A stretch of DNA of 64,000 bases from Streptomyces caelestis (GTDB taxonomy: Bacteria; Actinomycetota; Actinomycetes; Streptomycetales; Streptomycetaceae). Positions within the stretch are counted from its first letter, which is position 1. Each line of letters begins with the position of its first letter. The notes beneath the pieces are model-generated. The model ran no database searches, was not told the DNA's origin, and saw only the letters and a list, made by a program, of their open reading frames with translations. Below, piece by piece: positions 1-8,502 of this stretch. The translations under genes and the position numbers were made by a program. The DNA lies in NCBI RefSeq assembly GCF_014205255.1, contig NZ_JACHNE010000001.1, positions 7,440,001-7,504,000 on the forward strand. The letters run 5' to 3'.

Positions 1-86
1 CCCTGCCGGACGCGCCGATATCCGGGCACTGGTTCTCCGCCCAGTTCCGGCAGCTGATGCAGAACGCGTACCCGCCGCTGTCCTGA
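1..86 (+). CDS. C-terminal end of an unidentified protein (cut by window edge)
   Basis: An open frame starting at base 3 runs to a TGA at 84-86 and ends with residues QNAYPPLS. Only about 27 residues are visible, too few to name a family. A strong terminator follows 22 bases later, which supports this as a real gene end. Confidence 0.5.
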   Translation, partial: LPDAPISGHWFSAQFRQLMQNAYPPLS

Positions 87-108
87 CCGGCTGACACACC
101 GTCCCCAC

Positions 109-147
109 GGATCCGCCGGGGCCCTTGGCCCCGGCGGATCCTTTTTT
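109..147 (+). terminator. Intrinsic terminator, perfect 15-bp stem plus T6
   Basis: The left arm GGATCCGCCGGGGCC (109-123) pairs perfectly with 127-141 across a 3-base loop and is followed by six T at 142-147. It is a textbook rho-independent terminator for the gene ending at 86 and isolates the methyltransferase that follows. Confidence 0.93.
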
Positions 148-225
148 GCGGGAGCGGCAAGAGCAGTGGCCTTCTCCCGGTGCGTCGGCGCAGGCTGGCG
201 GCATCCGAGGGAGAGGCTGACCACC

Positions 226-1131
226 ATGGCGCACGACCACGACCACGACCACAACCGTCGGCACGGCCACGGCCACCACCACGGCCACACGGACATCGAC
301 TGGGCCGAGATGGGCCCGAGGCTGGAGTCCCAGGCGGAGCTGTTCGCGTCCCTGTACGAGCGGGCCATGGCCTGGCTGGCGCAGGAGGTGACCGAACCGG
401 GCCTGATCGTCGACGCGGGCAGCGGGCCGGGCGTCGTGTCGTGTCTGTTCGCCGAGACGTTCCCGGGCGCGCGGATCGTCGCGGTGGACGGCTCCGAGCC
501 GCTGCTGGAGCGGGCGCGGGCGCGGGCCGAGCGGCTGGGGGTCGCCGACCGCTTCGGTACGATCGCCGGTGAACTCCCGGACGTACTCGGCGAGTTGGAT
601 TACCCGGCCGACCTGCTCTGGGCGAGCCGCAGCCTGCACCACCTCGGCGACCAGCGGGCCGCGCTCACCGCCTTCGCGGCGCGGCTGGCGCCCGGCGGCA
701 CTCTCGCCCTCATGGAGGGCGGTCTGCCCCCGCGGTACCTGCCGCGCGACATCGGCATCGGCCGGCCCGGGCTCCAGGCGCGGATCGACGCGGTGGAGGC
801 GGAGTGGTTCACGCGGATGCGCGCGGAGCTCCCGGGCCATGTCGCGCAGACGGAGGACTGGCCGGCCCTGCTGACCGCCGCGGGCCTGCAGCACACCCGG
901 ACGCACACCTTCCTGCTCGACCTGCCCGCACCCGCCTCGGACCGGGCCCGTGCCTACGTCGTGGCGGCCCTGTCGCACCTGCGCGAGAGGCTCCCGGAGG
1001 GTCTCGACGCGGAGGACCTCGCGACCGTCGACCGGCTCCTCGACCCCGACGACGAGGCGGGCCTGCACCGTCGGCCGGACGTGTTCGTCCTGGAGGCCCA
1101 CACGGTGCACACGGCGGTGCGGGCCGGCTAG
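226..1131 (+). CDS. SAM-dependent methyltransferase with His-rich N-terminus
   Basis: Class I (Rossmann-fold) methyltransferase of about 301 residues. Motif I (VDAGSGPG) lies near residue 80, followed by the acidic VDGSEPLLERAR region that binds the SAM ribose. The start is ATG 226, which has GAGGGAGAGG about ten bases upstream; an earlier in-frame GTG at 166 has no such site. The first 25 residues are unusual: alternating His/Asp then His/Gly repeats (HDHDHDHNRRHGHGHHHGH) that could bind Ni, Zn or Co. The substrate is unknown. The gene lies alone between a terminator and a palindromic element. Confidence 0.85.
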   Translation: MAHDHDHDHNRRHGHGHHHGHTDIDWAEMGPRLESQAELFASLYERAMAWLAQEVTEPGLIVDAGSGPGVVSCLFAETFPGARIVAVDGSEPLLERARARAERLGVADRFGTIAGELPDVLGELDYPADLLWASRSLHHLGDQRAALTAFAARLAPGGTLALMEGGLPPRYLPRDIGIGRPGLQARIDAVEAEWFTRMRAELPGHVAQTEDWPALLTAAGLQHTRTHTFLLDLPAPASDRARAYVVAALSHLRERLPEGLDAEDLATVDRLLDPDDEAGLHRRPDVFVLEAHTVHTAVRAG

Positions 1132-1314
1132 GGCCTGTCGTTTGGACCAGGTCGCAGGGAATCGGCGGCACCTTTCGGCGCCGGTGAGCGGGGCCTGGTG
1201 CGTGCAGCTGCAAGGCGGAGGAGGGCGTCGATGCGGAGCATCGGCAACCGACGACAACGCCGCAGATGCGCGTGCCAGGCCCCGCGTCTGCGATCTGATC
1301 CAAACGACAGACCC
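1131..1314. mobile_element. 184-bp palindromic MITE-like element
   Basis: The ends are inverted repeats: GGGCCTGTCGTTTGGACC at 1131 matches, inverted, the sequence finishing at 1314. I count 23 matches over 26 bases. A second nested pair, GCGGGGCCTGG (1188-1198) and CCAGGCCCCGC (1275-1285), lies inside. There is no transposase. Short dispersed elements with the end sequence CTGTCGTTTGG are familiar from Streptomyces genomes, so this is probably a non-autonomous transposon relic. Its left end touches the stop codon of the methyltransferase gene. Confidence 0.65.
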
Positions 1315-1409
1315 CAGGCCTTGACTTCGAGAGCACTCAAAGTGATGGACTCCCCGGCATCGACCACCCGGCCGGATCTCGGGCCGGGCAAGAATCTCAG
1401 GGGGAATCC

Positions 1410-2111
1410 ATGTCCGACTCTCGAGTTGCGCTCATCACCGGCGGTGGCAGTGGGATCGGCGCCGCCGTGGCGCGGCGGTTGCTGGACGCGGGGCAGCGGG
1501 TCGCCGTCACCGGGCGCGGGGAAGAACGGCTGCGCGGGTTCGCCGAGGAACTCGGGGAGCCCGACGGGCTGTTGACGCTCGTCGGTGACACCGCCGTGTA
1601 CGACGACGTCCGGGCGGCGGTCGACGCGACCGTCAAGGCGTTCGGGCGGCTGGACACGGTCGTGGCCAACGCCGGTTCCGCCACGCACGACACGGTCGCC
1701 GAGGGGGATCCGGCCGGCTGGACCGACATGGTGCTGACGAACGTCCTGGGGCCGGCTCTGCTGATACGGGCGTCCATCGACGCGTTGAAGGAGACGCGGG
1801 GGCGGATCGTGCTCGTCGGGAGCGTCGCCGGGTTCGTGCACGGGCCGGGCAACCTGTACGGGGCGACCAAGTGGGCGGTGACGGGGCTCGCGGAGAACAC
1901 GCGGCGGCAGGTCACGGAGTGGGGGGTGGGGGTGACTCTGGTCGCCCCAGGCCGGGTGGAAACCCCCTTCTGGGACTCCTACGGCAGCCTCCCGCCCGGC
2001 CACCTCCTCACGCCCGACCAGATCGCCGACTCAGTCGTCTGGGCGACCCACCAGCCCAGTGGCGTCGACATCAACACCATGGTCGTACGCCCGGTGGGGC
2101 AGCCGGTCTGA
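1410..2111 (+). CDS. SDR-family NAD(P)-dependent oxidoreductase
   Basis: Classical short-chain dehydrogenase of 233 residues. The N-terminal cofactor motif GGGSGIG is at residues 11-17, the NAG motif (VVANAGS) near 88, the catalytic Ser region (LVGSVAG) near 140 and YGATK (Tyr-x-x-x-Lys) near 152. The start ATG 1410 follows AGGGGGAA. The substrate cannot be read from the sequence. It ends facing the convergent aldo/keto reductase, with a shared hairpin between them. Confidence 0.9.
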   Translation: MSDSRVALITGGGSGIGAAVARRLLDAGQRVAVTGRGEERLRGFAEELGEPDGLLTLVGDTAVYDDVRAAVDATVKAFGRLDTVVANAGSATHDTVAEGDPAGWTDMVLTNVLGPALLIRASIDALKETRGRIVLVGSVAGFVHGPGNLYGATKWAVTGLAENTRRQVTEWGVGVTLVAPGRVETPFWDSYGSLPPGHLLTPDQIADSVVWATHQPSGVDINTMVVRPVGQPV

Positions 2112-2122
2112 GAAGGCAGAAG

Positions 2123-2168
2123 CGCGCCCTGGTTCCGGAACCCCCCACGGGGTCGGAACCAGGGCGCG
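2123..2168. terminator. Bidirectional terminator between SDR and AKR genes
   Basis: CGCGCCCTGGTTCCG (2123-2137) pairs perfectly with 2154-2168: a 15-bp stem and 16-base loop located between two convergent genes. No T-run follows, as is usual in high-GC actinomycetes. Confidence 0.8.
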
Positions 2169-2196
2169 TCCGTCACACGGCCAAGGGCCGGGGTCC

Positions 2197-3030
2197 TCAG
2201 ACCCCGTCGAACGTCGCCGGGTCCGGGCCCAGGCGGCGGTCTTCGTTGAGGGCGCTGATGGCCGCCAGGTCCTCCGTGTCCAGGGTGAAGTCGAAGACCT
2301 CGATGTTCTCCTTGATCCGCGCCGGGGTCACGGACTTCGGGATGACCACGTTGCCCAGCTGGATGTGCCAGCGCAGGACGACCTGGGCCGGAGTGCGGTT
2401 GTGCTTCCGGGCGATGGCCACGATCGCCGGGACCTCCAGCAGTCCCTTGCCCTGGCCGAGCGGCGACCAGGCCTCCGTGGCGATGCCCTGCTCCGCGTGG
2501 TACTCACGGGCGGCGTTCTGCTGGAGGTGCGGGTGCAGCTCGATCTGGTTCACGGCCGGGACGACCGACGTCTCGCCGATCAGCCGCTTCAGGTGCTCCG
2601 GAAGGAAGTTGGAGACACCGATCGCCCGGATCCGGCCGTCGGCGTGCAGCTTCTCGAACGCCTTGTACGTGTCGACGTAGGTCTCCCGGGCCGGCAGCGG
2701 CCAGTGGATCAGGTACAGGTCGACGAAGTCCAGGCCGAGCTTCTCCAGCGACGTGTCGAAGGCGCGCAGCGTGGAGTCGTACCCCTGGTCGGCGTTCCAG
2801 AGCTTCGTGGTGACGAACAGCTCCTCACGCGGGAGACCGGACGCGGCGATGGCCTTGCCGGTGCCCTGCTCGTTGCCGTAGATCGCCGCGGTGTCGATGC
2901 TGCGGTACCCGGCCTCCAGCGCCGTAGCGACGGCCGACTCGGCCTCGTCGTCCGGCACCTGCCAGACGCCGAAGCCCAGCTGGGGCATCTCGACGCCATT
3001 GTTCAGGATGATCGGGGGGACCTTGCTCAC
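2197..3030 (-). CDS. Aldo/keto reductase (2,5-diketo-D-gluconate reductase type)
   Basis: NADPH-dependent aldo/keto reductase of about 277 residues. The AKR landmarks are present in order: LGFGVWQVP near the N-terminus, DTAAIYGNE with the catalytic Asp and Tyr, TTKLWN with the catalytic Lys, LIHWPLP with the catalytic His, IGVSNF, and the C-terminal cofactor segment IPKSVTPARIKEN. I chose the GTG at 3030 (VSKVPPIILNNG) because AAGGA lies just upstream and family proteins begin near there; in-frame TTG 3078 would add 16 atypical residues. Substrate unknown. It is convergent with the SDR gene. Confidence 0.9.
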   Translation of the reverse strand: MSKVPPIILNNGVEMPQLGFGVWQVPDDEAESAVATALEAGYRSIDTAAIYGNEQGTGKAIAASGLPREELFVTTKLWNADQGYDSTLRAFDTSLEKLGLDFVDLYLIHWPLPARETYVDTYKAFEKLHADGRIRAIGVSNFLPEHLKRLIGETSVVPAVNQIELHPHLQQNAAREYHAEQGIATEAWSPLGQGKGLLEVPAIVAIARKHNRTPAQVVLRWHIQLGNVVIPKSVTPARIKENIEVFDFTLDTEDLAAISALNEDRRLGPDPATFDGV

Positions 3031-3145
3031 GAGCTCTCGATCCTTCGGTTTGTGGTCAGGTGTACCTCCCATCGTCAACGATCACGAGCCGTGATGCATT
3101 CCTGACGGGAGAATTCGGGCGTGCGATCAGCCGTTGCCTGGCATG

Positions 3146-4972
3146 TCACGCCCGGTACAACGCCTCGACCTCGTTCTCGTACGCCTTTTCGATCGCCTTG
3201 CGCTTCAGCTTCAGGGACGGGGTCAGCAACCCGTGCTCCTCGGTGAACGGCTGGGCCAGGATGCGGAAGGTGCGGATCGACTCGGCCTGCGAGACAAGGG
3301 TGTTGGCCGCGACCACCGCCCGCCGCACCTCCGTCTCCAGGTCCGCGTCGCGCACCAGCTCCGCCGCGGACATCCGCGGCTTGCCCCGCATCGTCAGCCA
3401 GTGCTCCACGGCCTCCGGGTCGAGGGTCACGAGGGCGGCGATGTACGGGCGGTCGTTGCCGACGAGGACGCACTGGTTGACCAGTGGATGGTCACGGACG
3501 CGTTCCTCCAGCACGCCGGGCGAAACACTCTTGCCGCCCGATGTGACCAGGATCTCCTTCTTGCGGCCGGTGATGGTGAGGTAGCCGTCCTCGTCGAGCG
3601 CGCCGAGGTCGCCGGTGGCCAGCCAGCCGTCGTGCAGGGTCTCGTCGGTGGCCTTGGGGTTGTTGAGGTACCCCTGGAAGAGGTTCGGGCCGTGCAGCCA
3701 GATCTCGCCGTCGTCCGCGATGTGCACGGTCGTGCCCGGGATGGGCTGCCCGACCGTGCCGAACCGCGTGCGTCCGGGCGGGTTGGCGGTCGCGGCGGCC
3801 GTTGACTCGGTCAGGCCGTAGCCCTCGTAGATGTGCACGCCCGCCCCGGCGAAGAACAGGCCGAGCCGCCGGTCCATCGCCGAGCCGCCGGACATGGCGT
3901 GCTTGATGCGGCCGCCCATCGCGGCGCGGATCTTGGAGTAGACGAGCTTGTCGAACAGCTGGTGCTGCATGCGCAGGCCCGCCGAGGGGCCGGGGCCGAT
4001 GCCCCAGGCCTTGGCCTCGATGGCGTCCGCGTACTTGATGGCGATGTCGACGGCCTTCTCGAACGGGCCGGAGCGCCCCTCCTTCTCGGCCTTGCGGCGG
4101 GCGGCGTTGAACACCTTCTCGAAGATGTACGGCACGGCCAGGAAGAACGTCGGCTTGAACGCGGCCAGGTCGGGCAGCAGGGCCGCCGCGTTCAGCTGCG
4201 GCTGGTGGCCGAACTTCACCTTGCCGCGGATCCCGGCGACCTGGACCATCCGTCCGAAGACATGGGCGAGCGGCAGGAACAGCAGGGTGGCCGCCTCGTC
4301 GCCCCGCTTGGAGTGGAACACCGGCTCCCAGCGCTCGATGACGGTGTCCGCCTCGTACATGAAGTTGCGGTGCGTGATGACACAGCCCTTGGGGCGGCCG
4401 GTGGTGCCCGAGGTGTAGATGATCGTGGCGACCGAGTCGGGGGTGACGGCCTGCCGGTGGCGGTGCACGACCTCGTCGTCGAGGTGCGCGCCGGCGTCGT
4501 ACAGCTCGTGCACGGCGCCGGAGTCGAGCTGCCACAGGCGGCGCAGCTGCGGCAGCCGGTCGATGACGGTGGCGATCGTCATCGCGTGGTCCTCGTGCTC
4601 CACGACCGCGGCCGTCACCTCGGCGTCGTACAGCATCCAGAAGCACTGCTCGGCCGAGGAGGTCGGGTAGACCGGCACGACCTGGGCGCCGATCGTCCAC
4701 AGGGCGTAGTCGAACAGCGTCCACTCATAGCGCGTACGGGAGATGATCGCGACCCGGTCGCCGAACCGGATGCCGCTCGCCAGCAGGCCCTTGGCCAGGG
4801 CGAGCACCTCGTCGCGGAACTCGGCGCTGGTGACGTCCCGCCACTGCCCGGACTCGTCCTTGCGGCCCAGCGCGATGCGCAGCGGGTCCTCCTGGGCATG
4901 CTCGAAGACCACGTCGGCCAGACCGCCCACCGGAGGTGCCAACGCCAACGGAGGGTTGGTGAACTCGCGCAA
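3146..4972 (-). CDS. Long-chain fatty-acid--CoA ligase (AMP-forming)
   Basis: ANL-superfamily adenylating enzyme of 608 residues, similar in layout to actinobacterial FadD15-type long-chain acyl-CoA synthetases. It activates a fatty acid with ATP and CoA. The P-loop YTSGTTGRPKG is near residue 190, the adenylate motif YGLTES near 385, the ATGD motif near 445 and the C-terminal hinge and Lys-rich region (ITGRKKEILVTSGGKSVSP) near 470. The start is a TTG at 4972 preceded by GGAGCGGGG, fitting a protein beginning MREFTNPP. It appears monocistronic; the 224 bases upstream of it hold its promoter. Confidence 0.9.
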   Translation of the reverse strand: MREFTNPPLALAPPVGGLADVVFEHAQEDPLRIALGRKDESGQWRDVTSAEFRDEVLALAKGLLASGIRFGDRVAIISRTRYEWTLFDYALWTIGAQVVPVYPTSSAEQCFWMLYDAEVTAAVVEHEDHAMTIATVIDRLPQLRRLWQLDSGAVHELYDAGAHLDDEVVHRHRQAVTPDSVATIIYTSGTTGRPKGCVITHRNFMYEADTVIERWEPVFHSKRGDEAATLLFLPLAHVFGRMVQVAGIRGKVKFGHQPQLNAAALLPDLAAFKPTFFLAVPYIFEKVFNAARRKAEKEGRSGPFEKAVDIAIKYADAIEAKAWGIGPGPSAGLRMQHQLFDKLVYSKIRAAMGGRIKHAMSGGSAMDRRLGLFFAGAGVHIYEGYGLTESTAAATANPPGRTRFGTVGQPIPGTTVHIADDGEIWLHGPNLFQGYLNNPKATDETLHDGWLATGDLGALDEDGYLTITGRKKEILVTSGGKSVSPGVLEERVRDHPLVNQCVLVGNDRPYIAALVTLDPEAVEHWLTMRGKPRMSAAELVRDADLETEVRRAVVAANTLVSQAESIRTFRILAQPFTEEHGLLTPSLKLKRKAIEKAYENEVEALYRA

Positions 4973-5196
4973 ACCCCGCTCCCCGCTCCTCAGCGCTTCG
5001 GTTGAGTGACGCTCCGCACAGCGCGGTGAAAGCTACCCCAACCGGGCAGGAGGCGGGAGGGGTGCAAAGGCGAGCAGCGCTCCGTTCCGCGCTGGTCAGG
5101 GAGGAAAAATGCGCTCACATGGGGAAGGGTCGGACAGAATACTGACGGTTGAGTAAGTTTCGGAGCCGTAATCTCCACCGAATCTGTACGGCCCCG

Positions 5197-6129
5197 TCAC
5201 GGCCCGGGGCTCCTCGTGCGCGATGTCCGGCCGTCTCTTCTCTCAGCGCCCCCGAGGCGCATTTCGTCACTCCGGTTCAGCCGGTCCCCGCCCGACAGGA
5301 TCGCCGCAGCCAGGGCGTCCGCCGCGCCCTGGGCGGAGGGGCGGCGGCGGCCGTGGACCACGACGAAGTCGACGCGGCCGAGTTCCGGCAGTCCCGCGCG
5401 TTCCGGTACGCGCACCAGACCGGGCGGGACGAGGCCCCGGGAGTGGGCCATGACGCCGAGGCCTGCCCGCGCCGCTGCGATCAGGCCGTTGAGGCTGCCG
5501 CTGGTGCAGGCGACGCGCCATGCGCGGCCCTGGCGTTCCAGGGCTTCCAGGGCGAGGGCCCGGGTGATGCCGGGCGGCGGGTACACGATGAGCGGCACCG
5601 GGCGGTCGGGATCCAGACGGAGCCGTTCCGCGCCGATCCACACCAGCCTGTCGTGCCGGACCAGTTCACCGCGCGGGTCCTCGGGTCGTCGCTTGGCCAG
5701 GACGAGGTCCAGCTTCCCGGCAGCGAGCTGCTCGTGCAGCGTGCCCGACAGCTCGACCGTGAGTTCCAGGTCGACCTCCGGGTGGTCGTGCCGGAAGCCC
5801 TCGAGGATCTCCGGCAGCCGGGTCAGCACGAAGTCCTCCGACGCGCCGAAGCGCAGCCGGCCGCGCAGCCGGGTGCCCGTGAAGAACGCCGTCGCCTGTT
5901 CGTGCACCTCCAGGATCCGGCGCGCGAACCCGAGCATGGCCTCGCCGTCCTCCGTCAGCTCCACCGAGTGCGTGTCCCGGGTGAACAGCGTCCGCCCGGT
6001 GGCGTCCTCCAGCCGCCGCACGTGCTGGCTGACCGTGGACTGCCGCAGCCCGAGCCGGCGGGCGGCCTGTGTGAAGCTCAGCGTCTGCGCCACCGACAGG
6101 AAGGTGCGCAGATGGGACGGGTCGTACAT
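5197..6129 (-). CDS. LysR-family transcriptional regulator
   Basis: LTTR of 310 residues. The N-terminal winged helix is clear (LRTFLSVAQTLSFTQAARRL, then QSTVSQHVRRLE as the recognition helix), followed by a periplasmic-binding-type effector domain. It is transcribed divergently from the SBF-type transporter gene at 6277, the usual layout for a LysR regulator controlling its neighbour. A candidate LTTR site lies between them. Confidence 0.9.
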   Translation of the reverse strand: MYDPSHLRTFLSVAQTLSFTQAARRLGLRQSTVSQHVRRLEDATGRTLFTRDTHSVELTEDGEAMLGFARRILEVHEQATAFFTGTRLRGRLRFGASEDFVLTRLPEILEGFRHDHPEVDLELTVELSGTLHEQLAAGKLDLVLAKRRPEDPRGELVRHDRLVWIGAERLRLDPDRPVPLIVYPPPGITRALALEALERQGRAWRVACTSGSLNGLIAAARAGLGVMAHSRGLVPPGLVRVPERAGLPELGRVDFVVVHGRRRPSAQGAADALAAAILSGGDRLNRSDEMRLGGAERRDGRTSRTRSPGP

Positions 6130-6140
6130 GGCACCAGGCT

Positions 6141-6155
6141 ATCGCGGAACGTGAT
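6141..6155. promoter_or_regulatory. Candidate LysR box (ATC-N9-GAT)
   Basis: ATCGCGGAACGTGAT is a short dyad with the T-N11-A pattern of LTTR sites. It lies between the divergent LysR and transporter genes. Such short dyads occur often by chance. Confidence 0.3.
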
Positions 6156-6276
6156 GACAGTGAGAGCAGTATGCGGGATTCCCGATCGCCGGGCCGAGGA
6201 GCAGGATGGAAGGGGGCCGTACCGGCCCCGCACCGCACGTATGTACCGCCCGTGAGTCCCGAGCAAGTGGAGCACC

Positions 6277-7317
6277 GTGAAACGCCTGCGCCGGCCGCGC
6301 CGGATGCCGATCGACCCGTACATCCTTCTCCTGCTCGCGACGGTGGGCGTCGCCGCGCTGTTCCCGGCCCGCGGGACGGTCGCCGATGTCGCGTCCGGTG
6401 CCTCCACGGCGGCGATCGCCCTGCTGTTCTTCCTCTACGGCGCACGGCTGTCCACCCGTGAGGCACTGGACGGACTGCGCCACTGGCGGCTCCACGTCAC
6501 CGTCCTGGCCTGCACCTTCGTGGCCTTCCCGCTGCTCGGCCTGGCGGCCCGCGGGCTGGTGCCCGTGATCCTGACGCACCCGCTGTACCAGGGCCTGCTC
6601 TTCCTCACACTCGTCCCGTCGACCGTGCAGTCCTCGATCGCCTTCACCTCGATGGCCCGCGGCAACGTGCCCGCCGCGATCTGCGCGGGCTCCTTCTCCT
6701 CACTCGTCGGCATCATCGCCACCCCGCTGCTCGCGGCCTCGCTGCTCGGCGGCAGCGGGGGCGGGTTCTCCGCCGACTCGCTGCTGAAGATCGTGCTGCA
6801 ACTGCTCGTGCCGTTCCTCGCCGGGCAGCTGCTGCGCCGCTGGATCGGCGGGTTCGTCACCCGTCACAAGAAGGTCCTCGCACTGGTGGACCGCGGTTCG
6901 ATCCTGCTCGTCGTCTACACCGCGTTCAGCCAGGGCATGGTCCAGGGCATCTGGCACCAGGTCAGCCCTCTCCGGCTGGGCGCACTGCTGGTCGTCGAGG
7001 CCGTGATCCTCGCCGTGATGCTGCTGCTGACCTGGTACGGCGGCAAGGCGCTGGGGTTCACCCGGGAGGACCGGATCACCCTCCAGTTCGCCGGCTCGAA
7101 GAAGTCCCTGGCCGCCGGACTGCCCATGGCGAGCGTCCTGTTCGGGGCGCACGCCTCGCTGGCCGTGCTGCCGCTGATGCTCTTCCACCAGATGCAGCTG
7201 ATGGTCTGCGCGGTGATCGCCAAGCGCCGCTCGCACGACCCCCGCCCGGAGGTCACCGCGCCGGAGCCAGCCGCAGCGTCACGAACCGCGGTCGGTACAG
7301 GGACACGTTCCGGCTGA
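6277..7317 (+). CDS. Bile acid:sodium symporter family (SBF-like) membrane protein
   Basis: Integral membrane protein of 346 residues with about nine to ten hydrophobic segments, resembling bacterial SBF-like (YfeH-type) proteins. Recognisable parts are LLLLATVGVAALFPARG, the LFFLYGARLS segment and the late AGSKKSLAAGLPMASVLFG motif, characteristic of this group. It probably exports or imports an organic anion; the substrate is unknown. GTG 6277 follows GGAG; ATG 6304 is an alternative. Its 3' end overlaps the end of the convergent DUF4185-like gene by 65 bases. The divergent LysR gene probably controls it. Confidence 0.85.
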   Translation: MKRLRRPRRMPIDPYILLLLATVGVAALFPARGTVADVASGASTAAIALLFFLYGARLSTREALDGLRHWRLHVTVLACTFVAFPLLGLAARGLVPVILTHPLYQGLLFLTLVPSTVQSSIAFTSMARGNVPAAICAGSFSSLVGIIATPLLAASLLGGSGGGFSADSLLKIVLQLLVPFLAGQLLRRWIGGFVTRHKKVLALVDRGSILLVVYTAFSQGMVQGIWHQVSPLRLGALLVVEAVILAVMLLLTWYGGKALGFTREDRITLQFAGSKKSLAAGLPMASVLFGAHASLAVLPLMLFHQMQLMVCAVIAKRRSHDPRPEVTAPEPAAASRTAVGTGTRSG

Positions 7318-8491
7318 GCTGGGCGGCGGCGCCCGTCGTCTCCAGCCAGTTGACGTCGTAGCTCAGCACGAGACGCCCGCCGCCGCTCAGCACCGGGTGC
7401 GCCTGCGGGTTGTAGGCGGCCACCTGGCCCTGCGGCAGTGACGGGCTGAACTCCTTCGCGGGTCCGTGCCACGGCCCGGCCGGGGAGCACGCCCAGTACG
7501 ACGCCACGGTGGTCAGGCCCTTGGCGCCCGCGGCCATCGTGAACAGCACGTACGTCCCGTCGTCCCGGACGACCGAGAACGCGCTGCCCACCCCCCTGCG
7601 CTGCCCGTCCCCGAGCACCGGCCGGGGGCGGGCGCCGGCCGCCCACGCCGAGCCGGTCCAGTACCGCCAGGCCGCCGGATCCCCGAGCCTGCCCTCGGGC
7701 ACCCGCGCCACGTACGCGTGCGAGGCCGGGCGGGAGGCGGCCTGGCCGTCGTCGCCGCCGAAGACGTACGTCCAGCCGTCCTCCTCGACCAGGGTCGTGC
7801 CGAACAGCACCCGCCGGGACGGGTCGGGGACCAGTTGCTGGTCGAGCACCTTGACGACCGACTCCAGGCGCAGATCGGGCAGCGACAGCGTGGCCACCTC
7901 GGTCGCGGTGGGCACGCCGTAGATCCACGGGGCCTGACCGGCCGTGCGCACCCACAGCAGCACCCGGACGACCTGCTCCGAGGAGCCGGGGGAGCGGGGT
8001 TCGACGCGGGCGGCGACCGGCCAGCGCCACTGGTTCGGCGCCGGGTCGGCGAAGAGCGGGGCGGGCAGGGTGGTCTCCAGCCGGCCGTCGCGCATCAGCA
8101 CGGCCGAGTTGCGCACCAGCGGCGCGGTGGCGTCCCGCCAGGCGTGGGACTCGCCGGCCGGGTTGGGCGGGCCGTACACCCGGCCCAGGTAGGTGTCCGA
8201 GAACAGCCACAGCACCCGGCCGTCCGGCAGCCGCACCGAGTGGGTGCCGTCGCCGCCGGTCCAGTCGTCGGTGCGGGTCGCGTCGTCGCCGTAGCGGGCG
8301 AACTCGGCGGTGAGGCCGTCGTCCGCCCGCCAGGAGGCGACCGTGCGCGCCCGGCAGGTGGCGTCGTCGTCCGGACTCTCGTCCTCCGGGAGGGCGATGA
8401 GCAGCGCGGCTCCGAGAACCAGGACCAGCAGCAGGCCGATCCCGGTTCCGGTGCGCTGTCGTGCTCGTGCTGTTTCTGCGTCGTCGGGCAC
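7253..8491 (-). CDS. Membrane-anchored DUF4185-like (beta-propeller) protein
   Basis: About 412 residues. After a short Arg-rich N-terminus comes one hydrophobic helix (GIGLLLVLVLGAALLIAL), predicting a signal anchor, then an extracellular domain. Motifs such as LPDGRVLWLFSDTYLG, NSAVLMRDG and YVFGGDDG are typical of DUF4185-type five-bladed propellers related to glycoside hydrolases. Function is not established. GTG 8491 was chosen because the longer frame upstream overlaps the sialidase gene. It starts 11 bases after the sialidase stop codon, so the two are likely co-transcribed and may act on the same extracellular glycan. Confidence 0.75.
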   Translation of the reverse strand: MPDDAETARARQRTGTGIGLLLVLVLGAALLIALPEDESPDDDATCRARTVASWRADDGLTAEFARYGDDATRTDDWTGGDGTHSVRLPDGRVLWLFSDTYLGRVYGPPNPAGESHAWRDATAPLVRNSAVLMRDGRLETTLPAPLFADPAPNQWRWPVAARVEPRSPGSSEQVVRVLLWVRTAGQAPWIYGVPTATEVATLSLPDLRLESVVKVLDQQLVPDPSRRVLFGTTLVEEDGWTYVFGGDDGQAASRPASHAYVARVPEGRLGDPAAWRYWTGSAWAAGARPRPVLGDGQRRGVGSAFSVVRDDGTYVLFTMAAGAKGLTTVASYWACSPAGPWHGPAKEFSPSLPQGQVAAYNPQAHPVLSGGGRLVLSYDVNWLETTGAAAQLSRNVSLYRPRFVTLRLAPAR

Positions 8492-8502
8492 GTGCCGTGA
8501 CG

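Noticed and set aside
1397..2003. Minus-strand frames opposite the SDR gene
   Set aside because: No domain, no start signal; the SDR has all family motifs.
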